This document shows, one piece after another, positions 34,842-42,079 of a stretch of 64,000 bases of DNA; position 1 is the stretch's first letter; each line of letters starts with the position of its first letter. Under the pieces are notes generated by a model that saw nothing but the letters and a program-made list of their open reading frames with translations, did not search any database and had not been told where the DNA came from. The translations under genes and the position numbers were made by a program. Origin of the DNA: Kordia sp. SMS9 (lineage in GTDB: Bacteria > Bacteroidota > Bacteroidia > Flavobacteriales > Flavobacteriaceae); the NCBI RefSeq assembly GCF_003352465.1, contig NZ_CP031153.1, positions 1,230,465 to 1,294,464 of the forward strand, read 5' to 3'.

Positions 34842-35684
34842 ATGGAAGTAAAATCACTAGAACATACGCCAATACAAACCATTTTAGAAACGTTGAATTA
34901 TGCATTTTCGGATTACTTAATTCCCATCAATTTTACCGAAGCGTATGTCAATGAACGTTGGACAGCTTCTGGCGTAGATTACCGTTTGTCGTTTGGTGTA
35001 TTTGATCAAGGAAAGTTAGTCGGTTTCATTATTCATGCGATTAATAAGTATGATGGAATTAAAGTTGCGTACAATGCTTCTACAGGAATCATTCCGACAC
35101 ATCGAAGAAAAGGTTTGTTGACACAGTTGTATGCAAAGGCGATTTCTGCACTACAGGAAAACGGAATTCAAAAAAGCACGCTGGAATGTATTACTAAAAA
35201 TGAACGTGCTATTTTGGCGTATCAAAAAGTAGGTTTCAAAATTGATCGACAGTATCATTTATATACCTTCGATTGGAAGAAAACTGAAATTAAATCTGAG
35301 TTTGAAATTAAAACGAACGATAACTTTTCTTTTGACGATTTCAAAGAATTACAAAACTATATTCCTTCTATTGAAAATCAAGATCATTTTTTAGAAAAGT
35401 ATAAAAGTAGTTTGCATGCGATTTCTGTTTTTGACGAAAGTAAAATTGTTGCGTATTTACTCTTTCATAAAACGTCCAAAAGAATTCATCGTTTAGGAGC
35501 AAAGGGTAACAATTGGAAAACATACGGAAGTATTTTGTTTACAGGATTACCAACAGGAAATTATAATATCATAAATGTAGCTACAGAAAATAAAAACATA
35601 CACAGTTTTTTTAAAACAATGAAGTTTGATAATTATATTGATCAATATGATATGAGTTATGATTTCGACTTCGTTCAATCATAA
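34842..35684 (+). CDS. GNAT family N-acetyltransferase
   Basis: A 280-residue protein with an N-terminal GNAT domain. VAYNASTGIIPTHRRKGLLTQ (spanning residues about 76-96) contains the acetyl-CoA R-x-x-G-L loop, followed by LECITKNERAILAYQKVGFKI, the usual C-terminal GNAT strand. The second half (about 150-280) looks like a degenerate second domain. A TTG-start extension to 34818 would read through parS site 2, so ATG 34842 (MEVKSLEHTP) is taken as the start. Substrate unknown. Confidence 0.82.
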   Translation: MEVKSLEHTPIQTILETLNYAFSDYLIPINFTEAYVNERWTASGVDYRLSFGVFDQGKLVGFIIHAINKYDGIKVAYNASTGIIPTHRRKGLLTQLYAKAISALQENGIQKSTLECITKNERAILAYQKVGFKIDRQYHLYTFDWKKTEIKSEFEIKTNDNFSFDDFKELQNYIPSIENQDHFLEKYKSSLHAISVFDESKIVAYLLFHKTSKRIHRLGAKGNNWKTYGSILFTGLPTGNYNIINVATENKNIHSFFKTMKFDNYIDQYDMSYDFDFVQS

Positions 35685-35727
35685 GATTCTGAAAACTGAT
35701 AAAACAGGTATATTAAAAAATTAATAA

Positions 35728-35743
35728 TGTTCCACGTGGAACA
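35728..35743. promoter_or_regulatory. parS-type centromere site 3 (upstream of methyltransferase)
   Basis: The third exact TGTTCCACGTGGAACA, 30 bp before the ATG of the methyltransferase gene and 909 bp from site 2. It could also influence expression of that gene. Confidence 0.9.
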
Positions 35744-35772
35744 ATTTAATAAAAATTTAGAAGCAACTAAAA

Positions 35773-36615
35773 ATGGAGAACATTACAGTAAAAGATCATT
35801 CTGTTTCTGGTGAAGATTTTCAATTGGTTTTTGATGAAGTTTTAGAAATGTACAAAACCGAACCACAACCAAGCTTGGAAACCTTGTCTTCCTATTACGA
35901 AAGCGAAGATTATATTTCACATACGGATGCCAAGCGTAATTTGTTCGAAAAAATATATCATTGGGTTCGTTCATACATGCTTTCTAAAAAAATGATCATT
36001 GTAGAAAAGTACACCAAAAGTAATACTAAAAAAGTATTAGACATTGGTTGTGGCACAGGCGACTTTTTAGCAATGTCTCAAAAATACAAATGGGAAATTG
36101 CAGGCGTTGAACCTGACGCACAAGCTAGAAAAATTGCCGCACAAAAAACCGAAACAGAAATTCACACGAACGATTGGCTTTCACAAATTCCCGATCATAG
36201 TTTTGATGCAATTACAATGTGGCATGTGTTGGAACATGTTCCAAACTTGGACGAACAAATTGCAACACTAAAAAGAATCATTAAACCTAACGGAAGTCTT
36301 TTTATAGCAGTTCCAAATTTTAAAAGTCACGATGCACATCATTACAAAGAATTTTGGGCAGCGTTTGATGTGCCACGACACTTGTGGCATTTCTCACAAA
36401 AATCTATCAAATTACTTTTTGCAAAAGAAAACATGAAAGTAGTAAAAATCTTACCAATGAAATTTGATGCGTATTATGTGAGTTTACTTTCTGAAAAACA
36501 CAAAACAGGTAACATGAATCCGATCAAAGGATTTTACAGAGGATTTGTGTCAAACTTCAAAGCCATATCATCTTCCGAGTATTCTTCGCTCATTTACGTC
36601 ATAAAAAACAAGTAA
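35773..36615 (+). CDS. Class I SAM-dependent methyltransferase
   Basis: A 280-residue methyltransferase. The Rossmann motif I is VLDIGCGTG (88-96), motif II around AGVEPDAQARKIA, and the post-I strand AITMWHVLEHVPNL. The HHYKEFWAAFDVPRHLWHFS segment is typical of the Methyltransf_23-like group acting on sugars, lipids or small metabolites. The N-terminal 60 residues (SYYESEDYISHTDA) resemble those of glycan-linked methyltransferases. Substrate cannot be read. It follows parS site 3 on the same strand as mnmG. Confidence 0.88.
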   Translation: MENITVKDHSVSGEDFQLVFDEVLEMYKTEPQPSLETLSSYYESEDYISHTDAKRNLFEKIYHWVRSYMLSKKMIIVEKYTKSNTKKVLDIGCGTGDFLAMSQKYKWEIAGVEPDAQARKIAAQKTETEIHTNDWLSQIPDHSFDAITMWHVLEHVPNLDEQIATLKRIIKPNGSLFIAVPNFKSHDAHHYKEFWAAFDVPRHLWHFSQKSIKLLFAKENMKVVKILPMKFDAYYVSLLSEKHKTGNMNPIKGFYRGFVSNFKAISSSEYSSLIYVIKNK

Positions 36616-36916
36616 CAACACATTTTAAGCTGTTTTAAGACTATTATTTAGCAAAACACATACAAACTGCTGTCGATTTTTTAAAACGATCTTAAAAACG
36701 GGTATAAAAAGGTGAATTTTAATAAATGATACTTATAATATGATTTAAAACCATAAATTATTCTTATGTCATCGTTTTTCGTTAAAAATCATGCAACCAT
36801 CACAATTTGTTATGTAAACTTTATTTCTATTTTTGCGGAACGAAAATGACATAAAACAAAAAAACTTGGTTTGCTCATTTTTCAAAAAACCTTGAAACTA
36901 ATAAAAAACGATACAA
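36616..36916. other. 301-bp spacer upstream of the OmpH-like gene
   Basis: No coding potential noticed. It is AT-rich and carries a good Bacteroidota promoter candidate at 36807-36835; apart from that I see nothing in it. Confidence 0.5.
36807..36835 (+). promoter_or_regulatory. Bacteroidota-type promoter for the OmpH-like gene
   Basis: TTG at 36807-36809 (-33 type) and TATTTTTG at 36828-36835 (-7 type, TAnnTTTG), with an 18-bp spacer. This is the best two-box match noticed in the window. The inferred transcription start is about 75 bp before the ATG. Confidence 0.5.
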
Positions 36917-37441
36917 ATGAAAAAAGGAATTGTTTTAGTACTTGCCGTGTTGGCATTCTATGCTTGTGAAAAACCTGCAAAAATTGGATTTGTAGACAAT
37001 TCAACGCTCATCAATGATTACGAAGAGAAAAAAGAGTTGGAAGCGCTGATGAAAGTAAAGATTGAAAATTTTGAAAAGCGAAACGACAGTATTGGACGTT
37101 CTTTTCAGATGGAAGTTCAAGATGCACAAATTAAAGCTGCAAAAATGTCTCAAAAGAAGCAAGAAGAATTGATGGGACAATTGCAAAACAAACAAACCAT
37201 GTTGCAACGCCAATTTCAAATGGATGAAAACGCTATCAAACAGGAGAGTCAAACCAAAAATGATTCGATTATCAATAAAATAAAGCGTTTTATTGAGAAG
37301 TATGGTGAAAAAAACGGCTACGACTTTATCATGGGAAAAAATGAATTCACTGGGAATTTATACTATGGAAAGGAAACATACGATTTAACGAAGACGATGC
37401 TGGAAGAGTTGAATAAGCAATACGCAGCAGAAAAGAAATAA
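36917..37441 (+). CDS. OmpH/Skp-like periplasmic chaperone, lipoprotein form
   Basis: A 174-residue protein with a short lipoprotein signal (MKKGIVLVLAVLAFYAC, Cys about 17), then the OmpH pattern: PAKIGFVDNSTLINDYEEKK, a long coiled-coil arm (about 40-115, KKQEELMGQLQNKQTML) and the return ending EKNGYDFIMGKNEFTGNLYY. OmpH/Skp members chaperone outer-membrane proteins; a lipid anchor would hold it at a membrane. It stands alone, with its own promoter and terminator. Confidence 0.88.
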   Translation: MKKGIVLVLAVLAFYACEKPAKIGFVDNSTLINDYEEKKELEALMKVKIENFEKRNDSIGRSFQMEVQDAQIKAAKMSQKKQEELMGQLQNKQTMLQRQFQMDENAIKQESQTKNDSIINKIKRFIEKYGEKNGYDFIMGKNEFTGNLYYGKETYDLTKTMLEELNKQYAAEKK

Positions 37442-37468
37442 TAAAAATAACGCACACAAGATGTACTA

Positions 37469-37496
37469 AAAAGGCTTTCGAAAGAAGGTCTTTTTT
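37469..37496 (+). terminator. Rho-independent terminator of the OmpH-like gene
   Basis: AAAAGGCTTTC and GAAGGTCTTTT pair through two G-T wobbles around a short GAAA loop, followed by a T-run ending at 37496. Confidence 0.7.
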
Positions 37497-37557
37497 GGTT
37501 TTGAATAGAAGTTTAGACTGCGTTGCTTTTAGATCATTAGAATTGAGTATTGAGAGT

Positions 37558-37669
37558 TTTGAAACGTCATAGCGAACAAAGTGAAGCTGTCTGTTACTTT
37601 AGAAACAGATTGCCACGTTGTAAACTCCTTGTATGCTGAGTGAGTTGAAGTAAGCAAGGACGTTTCAAA
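37558..37669. mobile_element. 112-bp MITE-like element with 11-bp perfect terminal inverted repeats
   Basis: It begins TTTGAAACGTC (37558-37568) and ends GACGTTTCAAA (37659-37669), exact complements. Inside, TCTGTT (37590-37595) and AACAGA (37604-37609) form a smaller stem. The left part reads CGTCATAGCGAACAAAGTG, much like the widespread 'CGTCATTGCGAAC...GAAGCAATCTG' intergenic repeats of Bacteroidota and other phyla. It has no coding capacity. It lies between the OmpH terminator and the end of the LytTR regulator gene. Confidence 0.65.
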
Positions 37670-37736
37670 CAAATTGACAAATACACACTACACACTCCGA
37701 TTCCTAAGTCAGCGTGAGTTCCAACTCGTGCTAAAA

Positions 37737-38483
37737 TCAAACCTTCCGAATCATTTCCAAAAAATCCGCTCGCTTATTTCGTGAAACAGGCAACTTATGA
37801 TTGTCTTGTAATACCACATATCCTTCGTTTAAATACTTTAAAATATAATTGATATTGATCAAGTGCGATTTGTGAATGAGGTAAAAATCTTGATGTTGTA
37901 GCAATTTAAAAAAGTGTCCAATACTGTACGAACTCACAATGGGTTTGCTGTGTAGAAAATAAATTTTAGTATACCCATCGGTTCCTTGACAGTGAATAAT
38001 GTCTTCAATCTTTACAAACTCCAACCCTTCTTGAGAAGGAATCACAATTTTCTTTTGTTGAAAGGACTGAATGCCCAAATTTTCAATCAACTGTGTGTTT
38101 TTTTGCAACGCCGTTTTATCGGCAATATTCTGCGTGGCAACAGAAACGGCTTGTATTAAATCGTGGCTATCAATTGGTTTTACAATATAGCCAATAGCAC
38201 AATGTTTAATAGCTTCAATGCCGTAATTATCAAAAGCGGTTACAAAAATAACTTCAAAACTAGGCTGTGCAATTGCTTGTAATACTTCAAAACCATTCAT
38301 ACCTGGCATGGCAATGTCTAGAAACACCAATTGTGGTTTCAAATTGGTAATCAATTCCACAGCTTCTTCAGAATCTTGGGTTTCGCCAATAATCTGTACG
38401 TTGGGACACAAGCGTTCGAGTTTATTCTTTAAAATCGCTAAGGATTTAAATTCGTCGTCAATCAAAATAGCAGTTACAGTCAT
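37737..38483 (-). CDS. LytTR family response regulator
   Basis: A 248-residue regulator. The receiver (1-120) has LIDDEF near the N-terminus, phospho-acceptor Asp 56 in FLDIAMPGMNG, VTAFDNYG and the conserved Lys in IVKPIDSHDL. The LytTR domain (about 145-245) contains IVIPSQEGLEFVKIEDIIH (in two halves) and FYLIHKSHLININYI. It follows the kinase gene with a 2-bp gap. It ends a five- to six-gene minus-strand set and probably regulates that set or other envelope genes; the targets are unknown. Confidence 0.93.
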   Translation of the reverse strand: MTVTAILIDDEFKSLAILKNKLERLCPNVQIIGETQDSEEAVELITNLKPQLVFLDIAMPGMNGFEVLQAIAQPSFEVIFVTAFDNYGIEAIKHCAIGYIVKPIDSHDLIQAVSVATQNIADKTALQKNTQLIENLGIQSFQQKKIVIPSQEGLEFVKIEDIIHCQGTDGYTKIYFLHSKPIVSSYSIGHFFKLLQHQDFYLIHKSHLININYILKYLNEGYVVLQDNHKLPVSRNKRADFLEMIRKV

Positions 38484-38485
38484 AA

Positions 38486-39301
38486 TTAATTTGGTAATTT
38501 AAAAATTAGGGTGACAATCGTTCCTTGTTGATCACTAATATCAGAACGATCTTTCATGGTATATTCCACGTGCCAATTATCAATTTGCTCTAGCAATTTT
38601 AGACGTTCGTCCAATACTTGAGAAGAATGTGATTGTTGGTTTTTAATCGTATTTTTAGCTAATTTTTTAGAATTTTTAATACCGATGCCATCATCTTTCA
38701 CCACTACACAAAAACGATCTTCAGAAAGTTGTGAAAATGTAATTGTGACTTTTCCAGGAGATTTCTTATGAAAAACACCATGATTTACGGCATTTTCTAC
38801 AATAGGTTGCAACACCATGGATGGAATAAACGCTTCTGTATCAACTGTTTCGTCACAGATAATTTCATAAGATAATTTCTCTTCAAAACGAAGTTTTTCT
38901 AAAGCTAAATAATTGGAAATCAATTCAATTTCTTCTTCAATGGTAATGAGTTGCTTGCGGGAATACTCAAAAAACTGACGCACTAACTTTGAAAAACGTG
39001 TCAAATAATTCTCTGAAAGTTCAATATTATTCAGTTGAATGTAATACTGAATCGCGTTCAATGAATTATGCACAAAATGTGGATTCATCTGTGATCGCAA
39101 GGCATTCAATTCAAGTTCAACCATTTTCTTCTCGTAACTATTGATAGACATTGTTTTTTCTGTGAGAATTTTATTTTTACGCGTATTAAACACATAAAAC
39201 AGGAACACAACTCCTACGGCAATCAGCAAAAAAGCGCCAGATAGCAAAAAAAATATTTCTTCTGAAAACGCGTCCTTTATTTTTTCTTCTTCTCCAAACA
39301 T
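38486..39301 (-). CDS. LytS-type histidine kinase with a single membrane helix
   Basis: A 271-residue kinase. One transmembrane helix (about 18-38) sits near the N-terminus, then a short coiled-coil, then the PF06580 domain with LRSQMNPHFVHNSLNAIQYY (His 75). The HATPase part has MVLQPIVENAVNHGVFHK (N-box) and DDGIGIKN. The small size leaves no sensor domain, so it may read signals through the membrane protein encoded immediately upstream, whose gene overlaps this one by 25 bp. Confidence 0.92.
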   Translation of the reverse strand: MFGEEEKIKDAFSEEIFFLLSGAFLLIAVGVVFLFYVFNTRKNKILTEKTMSINSYEKKMVELELNALRSQMNPHFVHNSLNAIQYYIQLNNIELSENYLTRFSKLVRQFFEYSRKQLITIEEEIELISNYLALEKLRFEEKLSYEIICDETVDTEAFIPSMVLQPIVENAVNHGVFHKKSPGKVTITFSQLSEDRFCVVVKDDGIGIKNSKKLAKNTIKNQQSHSSQVLDERLKLLEQIDNWHVEYTMKDRSDISDQQGTIVTLIFKLPN

Positions 39302-39915
39302 AAAAAGCTTTTAAAAATGCAACCATATAAAACGGCATTCAATACTGTGATGACAATCGCATAAAAATTTCCACCATAATCTAGGTAACTGTGAAATATC
39401 AACAACGGAATCAATCCGATATAAAAAGAAAACAATCCTGTGACAATCCAGAATTTTTGTGAGGAAGCAAACGAAGTAATCGTATTGGTGTTGAGCAATT
39501 CTACAAAATAGCTAATGGTCAACGTTAAAATGCAAAAAGCACCTGCAATGATTGGATTTAGATATAAATAATAAAATAGATCTTTATCGAAAAGATCATA
39601 CACAAAAAACACTAAAAAAATACTTAATAAAAGCGGAATTAAAAATTTGCGCTTACGTATGATTTTGTGAAACCAGAAGAAGTAAAACAAAAAAGATACT
39701 AAAGTGAAAATATTGTATACAATATCATTCAAACCATCTGCAAAATAACCATAACATAGTCCTACAATTTCATGTATCACTACATAAATTAAGAACCACA
39801 AAAAATAACGCTCTGTTGTTTTTTTATACGCTTGCCAATACCAAATAGCCGCTGTCAAAGCCGCTATTTGGAAGCATAAAAAGAAGCTGTTTACTAATAG
39901 ATTCATCGTTGTCAA
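39277..39915 (-). CDS. Multi-pass membrane protein upstream of the kinase
   Basis: A 212-residue protein with about six to seven hydrophobic helices (around 5-24, 35-52, 62-80, 88-105, 112-135, 150-175 and 178-200) and a Lys-rich C-terminus (CLEKKKK). I do not recognise a named family. Its 3' end overlaps the kinase start by 25 bp and its own start directly follows the lipoprotein stop, indicating tight coupling. It resembles the 7TM sensor-like proteins that accompany short LytS kinases; a role as signal-input module is an inference. Confidence 0.75.
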   Translation of the reverse strand: MTTMNLLVNSFFLCFQIAALTAAIWYWQAYKKTTERYFLWFLIYVVIHEIVGLCYGYFADGLNDIVYNIFTLVSFLFYFFWFHKIIRKRKFLIPLLLSIFLVFFVYDLFDKDLFYYLYLNPIIAGAFCILTLTISYFVELLNTNTITSFASSQKFWIVTGLFSFYIGLIPLLIFHSYLDYGGNFYAIVITVLNAVLYGCIFKSFLCLEKKKK

Positions 39916-40464
39916 TTAGTGTATTACATTATGTACAGGACATTCCAAAGGAGAGTCGTAATTTTTTGGCGGTCTGCGCGAGCCTCCATAATTTAAAGCA
40001 GGGATTTCGTATATATTTTCATAGTCATTTACATCATCGGTAGCACCTTTTCGAGTGGCTACAAAAAATACGGTGGTATAATAGATGCCTGGTTCATCAT
40101 TGATAGATTTCATATCACCTTTAACCTTATCTTCTTTTTGGTTATAATCTTCTATGTATTTTGCACCTATGTATACGCGAAACCCTAATTCTTCTTCATT
40201 TACATTTTCTTCTCTAGCTTTTCCTCTTAGAAAAGCCAAGGCATCTACCATTTGTTTGTTTGTAAATGAAATCTCTCGATTGTCATATTCGGGATTCTGA
40301 TCAAAACCTTTATTTATGACATAATTCTCCTCCATAGTTTGGGCGTCTATAGTGCATAGTGCTGTTTTTGGTAACACTGTAAGATTCACTTTATCATCAT
40401 CGCAGCAACTGCTTATCATCAAAAGTAAGAATAAAATTGTTAAATATTTTGTATTTATTTTCAT
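39916..40464 (-). CDS. Hypothetical lipoprotein
   Basis: 182 residues from MKINTKYLTILFLLLMISSC, a lipoprotein signal with Cys 20 followed by CDDD, the usual surface or outer-membrane lipoprotein export context in flavobacteria. The mature part has no recognised domain. It contains EISFTNKQMVDALAFLRGKA, then a YIGAKYIEDYNQ strand region and IYYTTVFFVATRKG, and a C-terminus with RRPPKNYDSPLECPVH. An upstream Met at 40497 is less likely. Directly adjacent to the membrane protein gene. Confidence 0.72.
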   Translation of the reverse strand: MKINTKYLTILFLLLMISSCCDDDKVNLTVLPKTALCTIDAQTMEENYVINKGFDQNPEYDNREISFTNKQMVDALAFLRGKAREENVNEEELGFRVYIGAKYIEDYNQKEDKVKGDMKSINDEPGIYYTTVFFVATRKGATDDVNDYENIYEIPALNYGGSRRPPKNYDSPLECPVHNVIH

Positions 40465-40521
40465 AATCGTAGTATTGTGTTCCGCCTGCGCAAACAAGCG
40501 GAACGTTTTTTAAACTGTTAA

Positions 40522-41757
40522 TTAACTCTTTATTACGGTAATAGGAAAGCGTGTTTTTCCTGTATTATCCTGATTAATTTCTATCTGATCAATGCAATAG
40601 TCTACCAAAATCTCATAGTCTTGTGGTGTTGCATTTTCAGTTAGTAAGTGTAGTTCTTGGCTTGCACAAGTACATCCGCATAAATCTCCAAAATGTATCA
40701 AACGACTTGGAATCAACTGAATGGTATTATTTACTTGTGAAACAATCGTTGCGTTTTCTTTTCCTAGCGTACGGATAGGCGTATGTACGTTAGTACTTTG
40801 TGATACAACTGCATTGCCATTACCTACAACTGTTCCGCTTTGTCCTTTAGGAACAATGCTAATATTTGTAATTGTCAATCCTCTAAAGCGTAAATTTCCA
40901 TACGGATTGCACGCTGTGATATACACGACTTCTTGATCGCGACTCTCCAGTTGATCTCTTTTTCCATCGCCCCAATGCAAGTAGAAGCAAGGCTCTAACG
41001 TTGGCAAATCGAGCATAGAACAGGTTTCTTCAGAATACGGCGTTTTACATCTACGCGAATTGTTTTCTTTTCCTTTAATCAAGAACGATTTACCAAGTGC
41101 TTGCTCTTTCAAAACTTTTTGTTCTTCACCAATAGCTGCTGCACAAACGGAGCAATGACAATCATCTACACATTCGCAATCGTGGGTACAGTCGTGACAT
41201 TCTTTTGCAAACAATTCGCTAATTGGGAATCTGAAAATCAAAAACTCATCATGATTAAATCCTTGAAAGGGCGCGCCTGCCGATGAATCTTTTCCAGAGT
41301 CGTACCAAATAAAATGTGCCGATTTGTCAATTTTTGGATAGGCTCTAAAAGGTCTATTTCCGTTGGAAACTCCTTTTGTTACTGCTTTCCATTTTTTGCA
41401 ATGTGCCTTTTTCAATTCGGTATTCACCAATTGTGCAGAAGGTCGTGTTTGTGGTGTGCTAAAATTAATTCCTGTTGGAAACACTTCCCATTTTGCATGT
41501 GTTCCAGAAAAAACGGTATTTGCTCCGTGCAATTCTGCTAGCAAACCATTTAATCCGCCATTATCACTCCAACACACAAAATATATAAATTGATCACAGC
41601 TTGCTTTGGCTTCAAACTGTACAGCGTCTAATGTACTGCTGTCTGCTATTTTGTTTGTCAATTCTTTACAATTACCAATATATACATCGGCATAATTATC
41701 ACAGGAATAAATTCCTTTTATCAACCGTGTCTGCTGACAATTTTCTTTATTTTTCAT
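40522..41757 (-). CDS. Large Cys-rich protein of unknown function
   Basis: A 411-residue protein without a signal peptide. I do not recognise its family. Its N-terminal part (about 1-190) has a strand-rich region with conserved-looking patches (YFVCWSDNGGLNGLLAELHG, HFIWYDSGKDS, APFQGFNHDEFLIFRFP). A dense Cys/His cluster follows (ECHDCTHDCECVDDCHC plus SVC: seven Cys and three His in about 20 residues), which looks metal-binding. The C-terminal part (about 255-411) is beta-rich with CFYLHWGDGKRDQLESRD and ends after a CGCTC motif. It is the first large gene of a minus-strand set leading to a two-component system. Confidence 0.75.
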   Translation of the reverse strand: MKNKENCQQTRLIKGIYSCDNYADVYIGNCKELTNKIADSSTLDAVQFEAKASCDQFIYFVCWSDNGGLNGLLAELHGANTVFSGTHAKWEVFPTGINFSTPQTRPSAQLVNTELKKAHCKKWKAVTKGVSNGNRPFRAYPKIDKSAHFIWYDSGKDSSAGAPFQGFNHDEFLIFRFPISELFAKECHDCTHDCECVDDCHCSVCAAAIGEEQKVLKEQALGKSFLIKGKENNSRRCKTPYSEETCSMLDLPTLEPCFYLHWGDGKRDQLESRDQEVVYITACNPYGNLRFRGLTITNISIVPKGQSGTVVGNGNAVVSQSTNVHTPIRTLGKENATIVSQVNNTIQLIPSRLIHFGDLCGCTCASQELHLLTENATPQDYEILVDYCIDQIEINQDNTGKTRFPITVIKS

Positions 41758-41778
41758 AAATATATATTTTAAAATTTC

Positions 41779-41934
41779 CTACTCTATTTCTAAAAAAGGC
41801 TTTTCGGTTTCCGCCTTTTGAGGTGGTTTCATTACGTAATTGATGAGCACAAAGATGAACGTGTCATTGCCAATTGCATAGAGTAGTTTTATAAAACGTG
41901 GAGTTGATTCGATGATCGGTTGGCTTGATTTCAT
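41779..41934 (-). CDS. Small ORF (51 aa) upstream of the Cys-rich protein
   Basis: Translates as MKSSQPIIESTPRFIKLLYA then IGNDTFIFVLINYVMKPPQ and a short acidic tail ending FLEIE. The stop is 21 bp before the 411-aa gene on the same strand. The central stretch is moderately hydrophobic. No family is recognised; the position and Met start at the head of the set make a real small protein plausible, but a chance ORF cannot be ruled out. Confidence 0.45.
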   Translation of the reverse strand: MKSSQPIIESTPRFIKLLYAIGNDTFIFVLINYVMKPPQKAETEKPFLEIE

Positions 41935-41985
41935 AATACTGTATTAAAAAACCTACAAAAATTAGCTATGCCGCTACGAGAACGT

Positions 41986-41993
41986 TAATTTTG
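41986..41993 (+). promoter_or_regulatory. Putative -7 box upstream of the TonB receptor
   Basis: TAATTTTG matches TAnnTTTG, 87 bp before the ATG at 42080. A clear TTG -33 box is not visible, so support is partial. Confidence 0.35.
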
Positions 41994-42079
41994 TGTAAAA
42001 ACAATAGTAGCGACGTAACTTTTCACCAACTGAATCGTTTCTTTGAATGACAAACCACCAAATTTAATTCTAACTACCT

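Noticed and set aside
38564..38580. TTCCACGTGCCAATTAT as a fourth parS site
   Set aside because: Only the left half fits; the right half lacks GGAACA. It lies inside the kinase gene and is probably just coding sequence.
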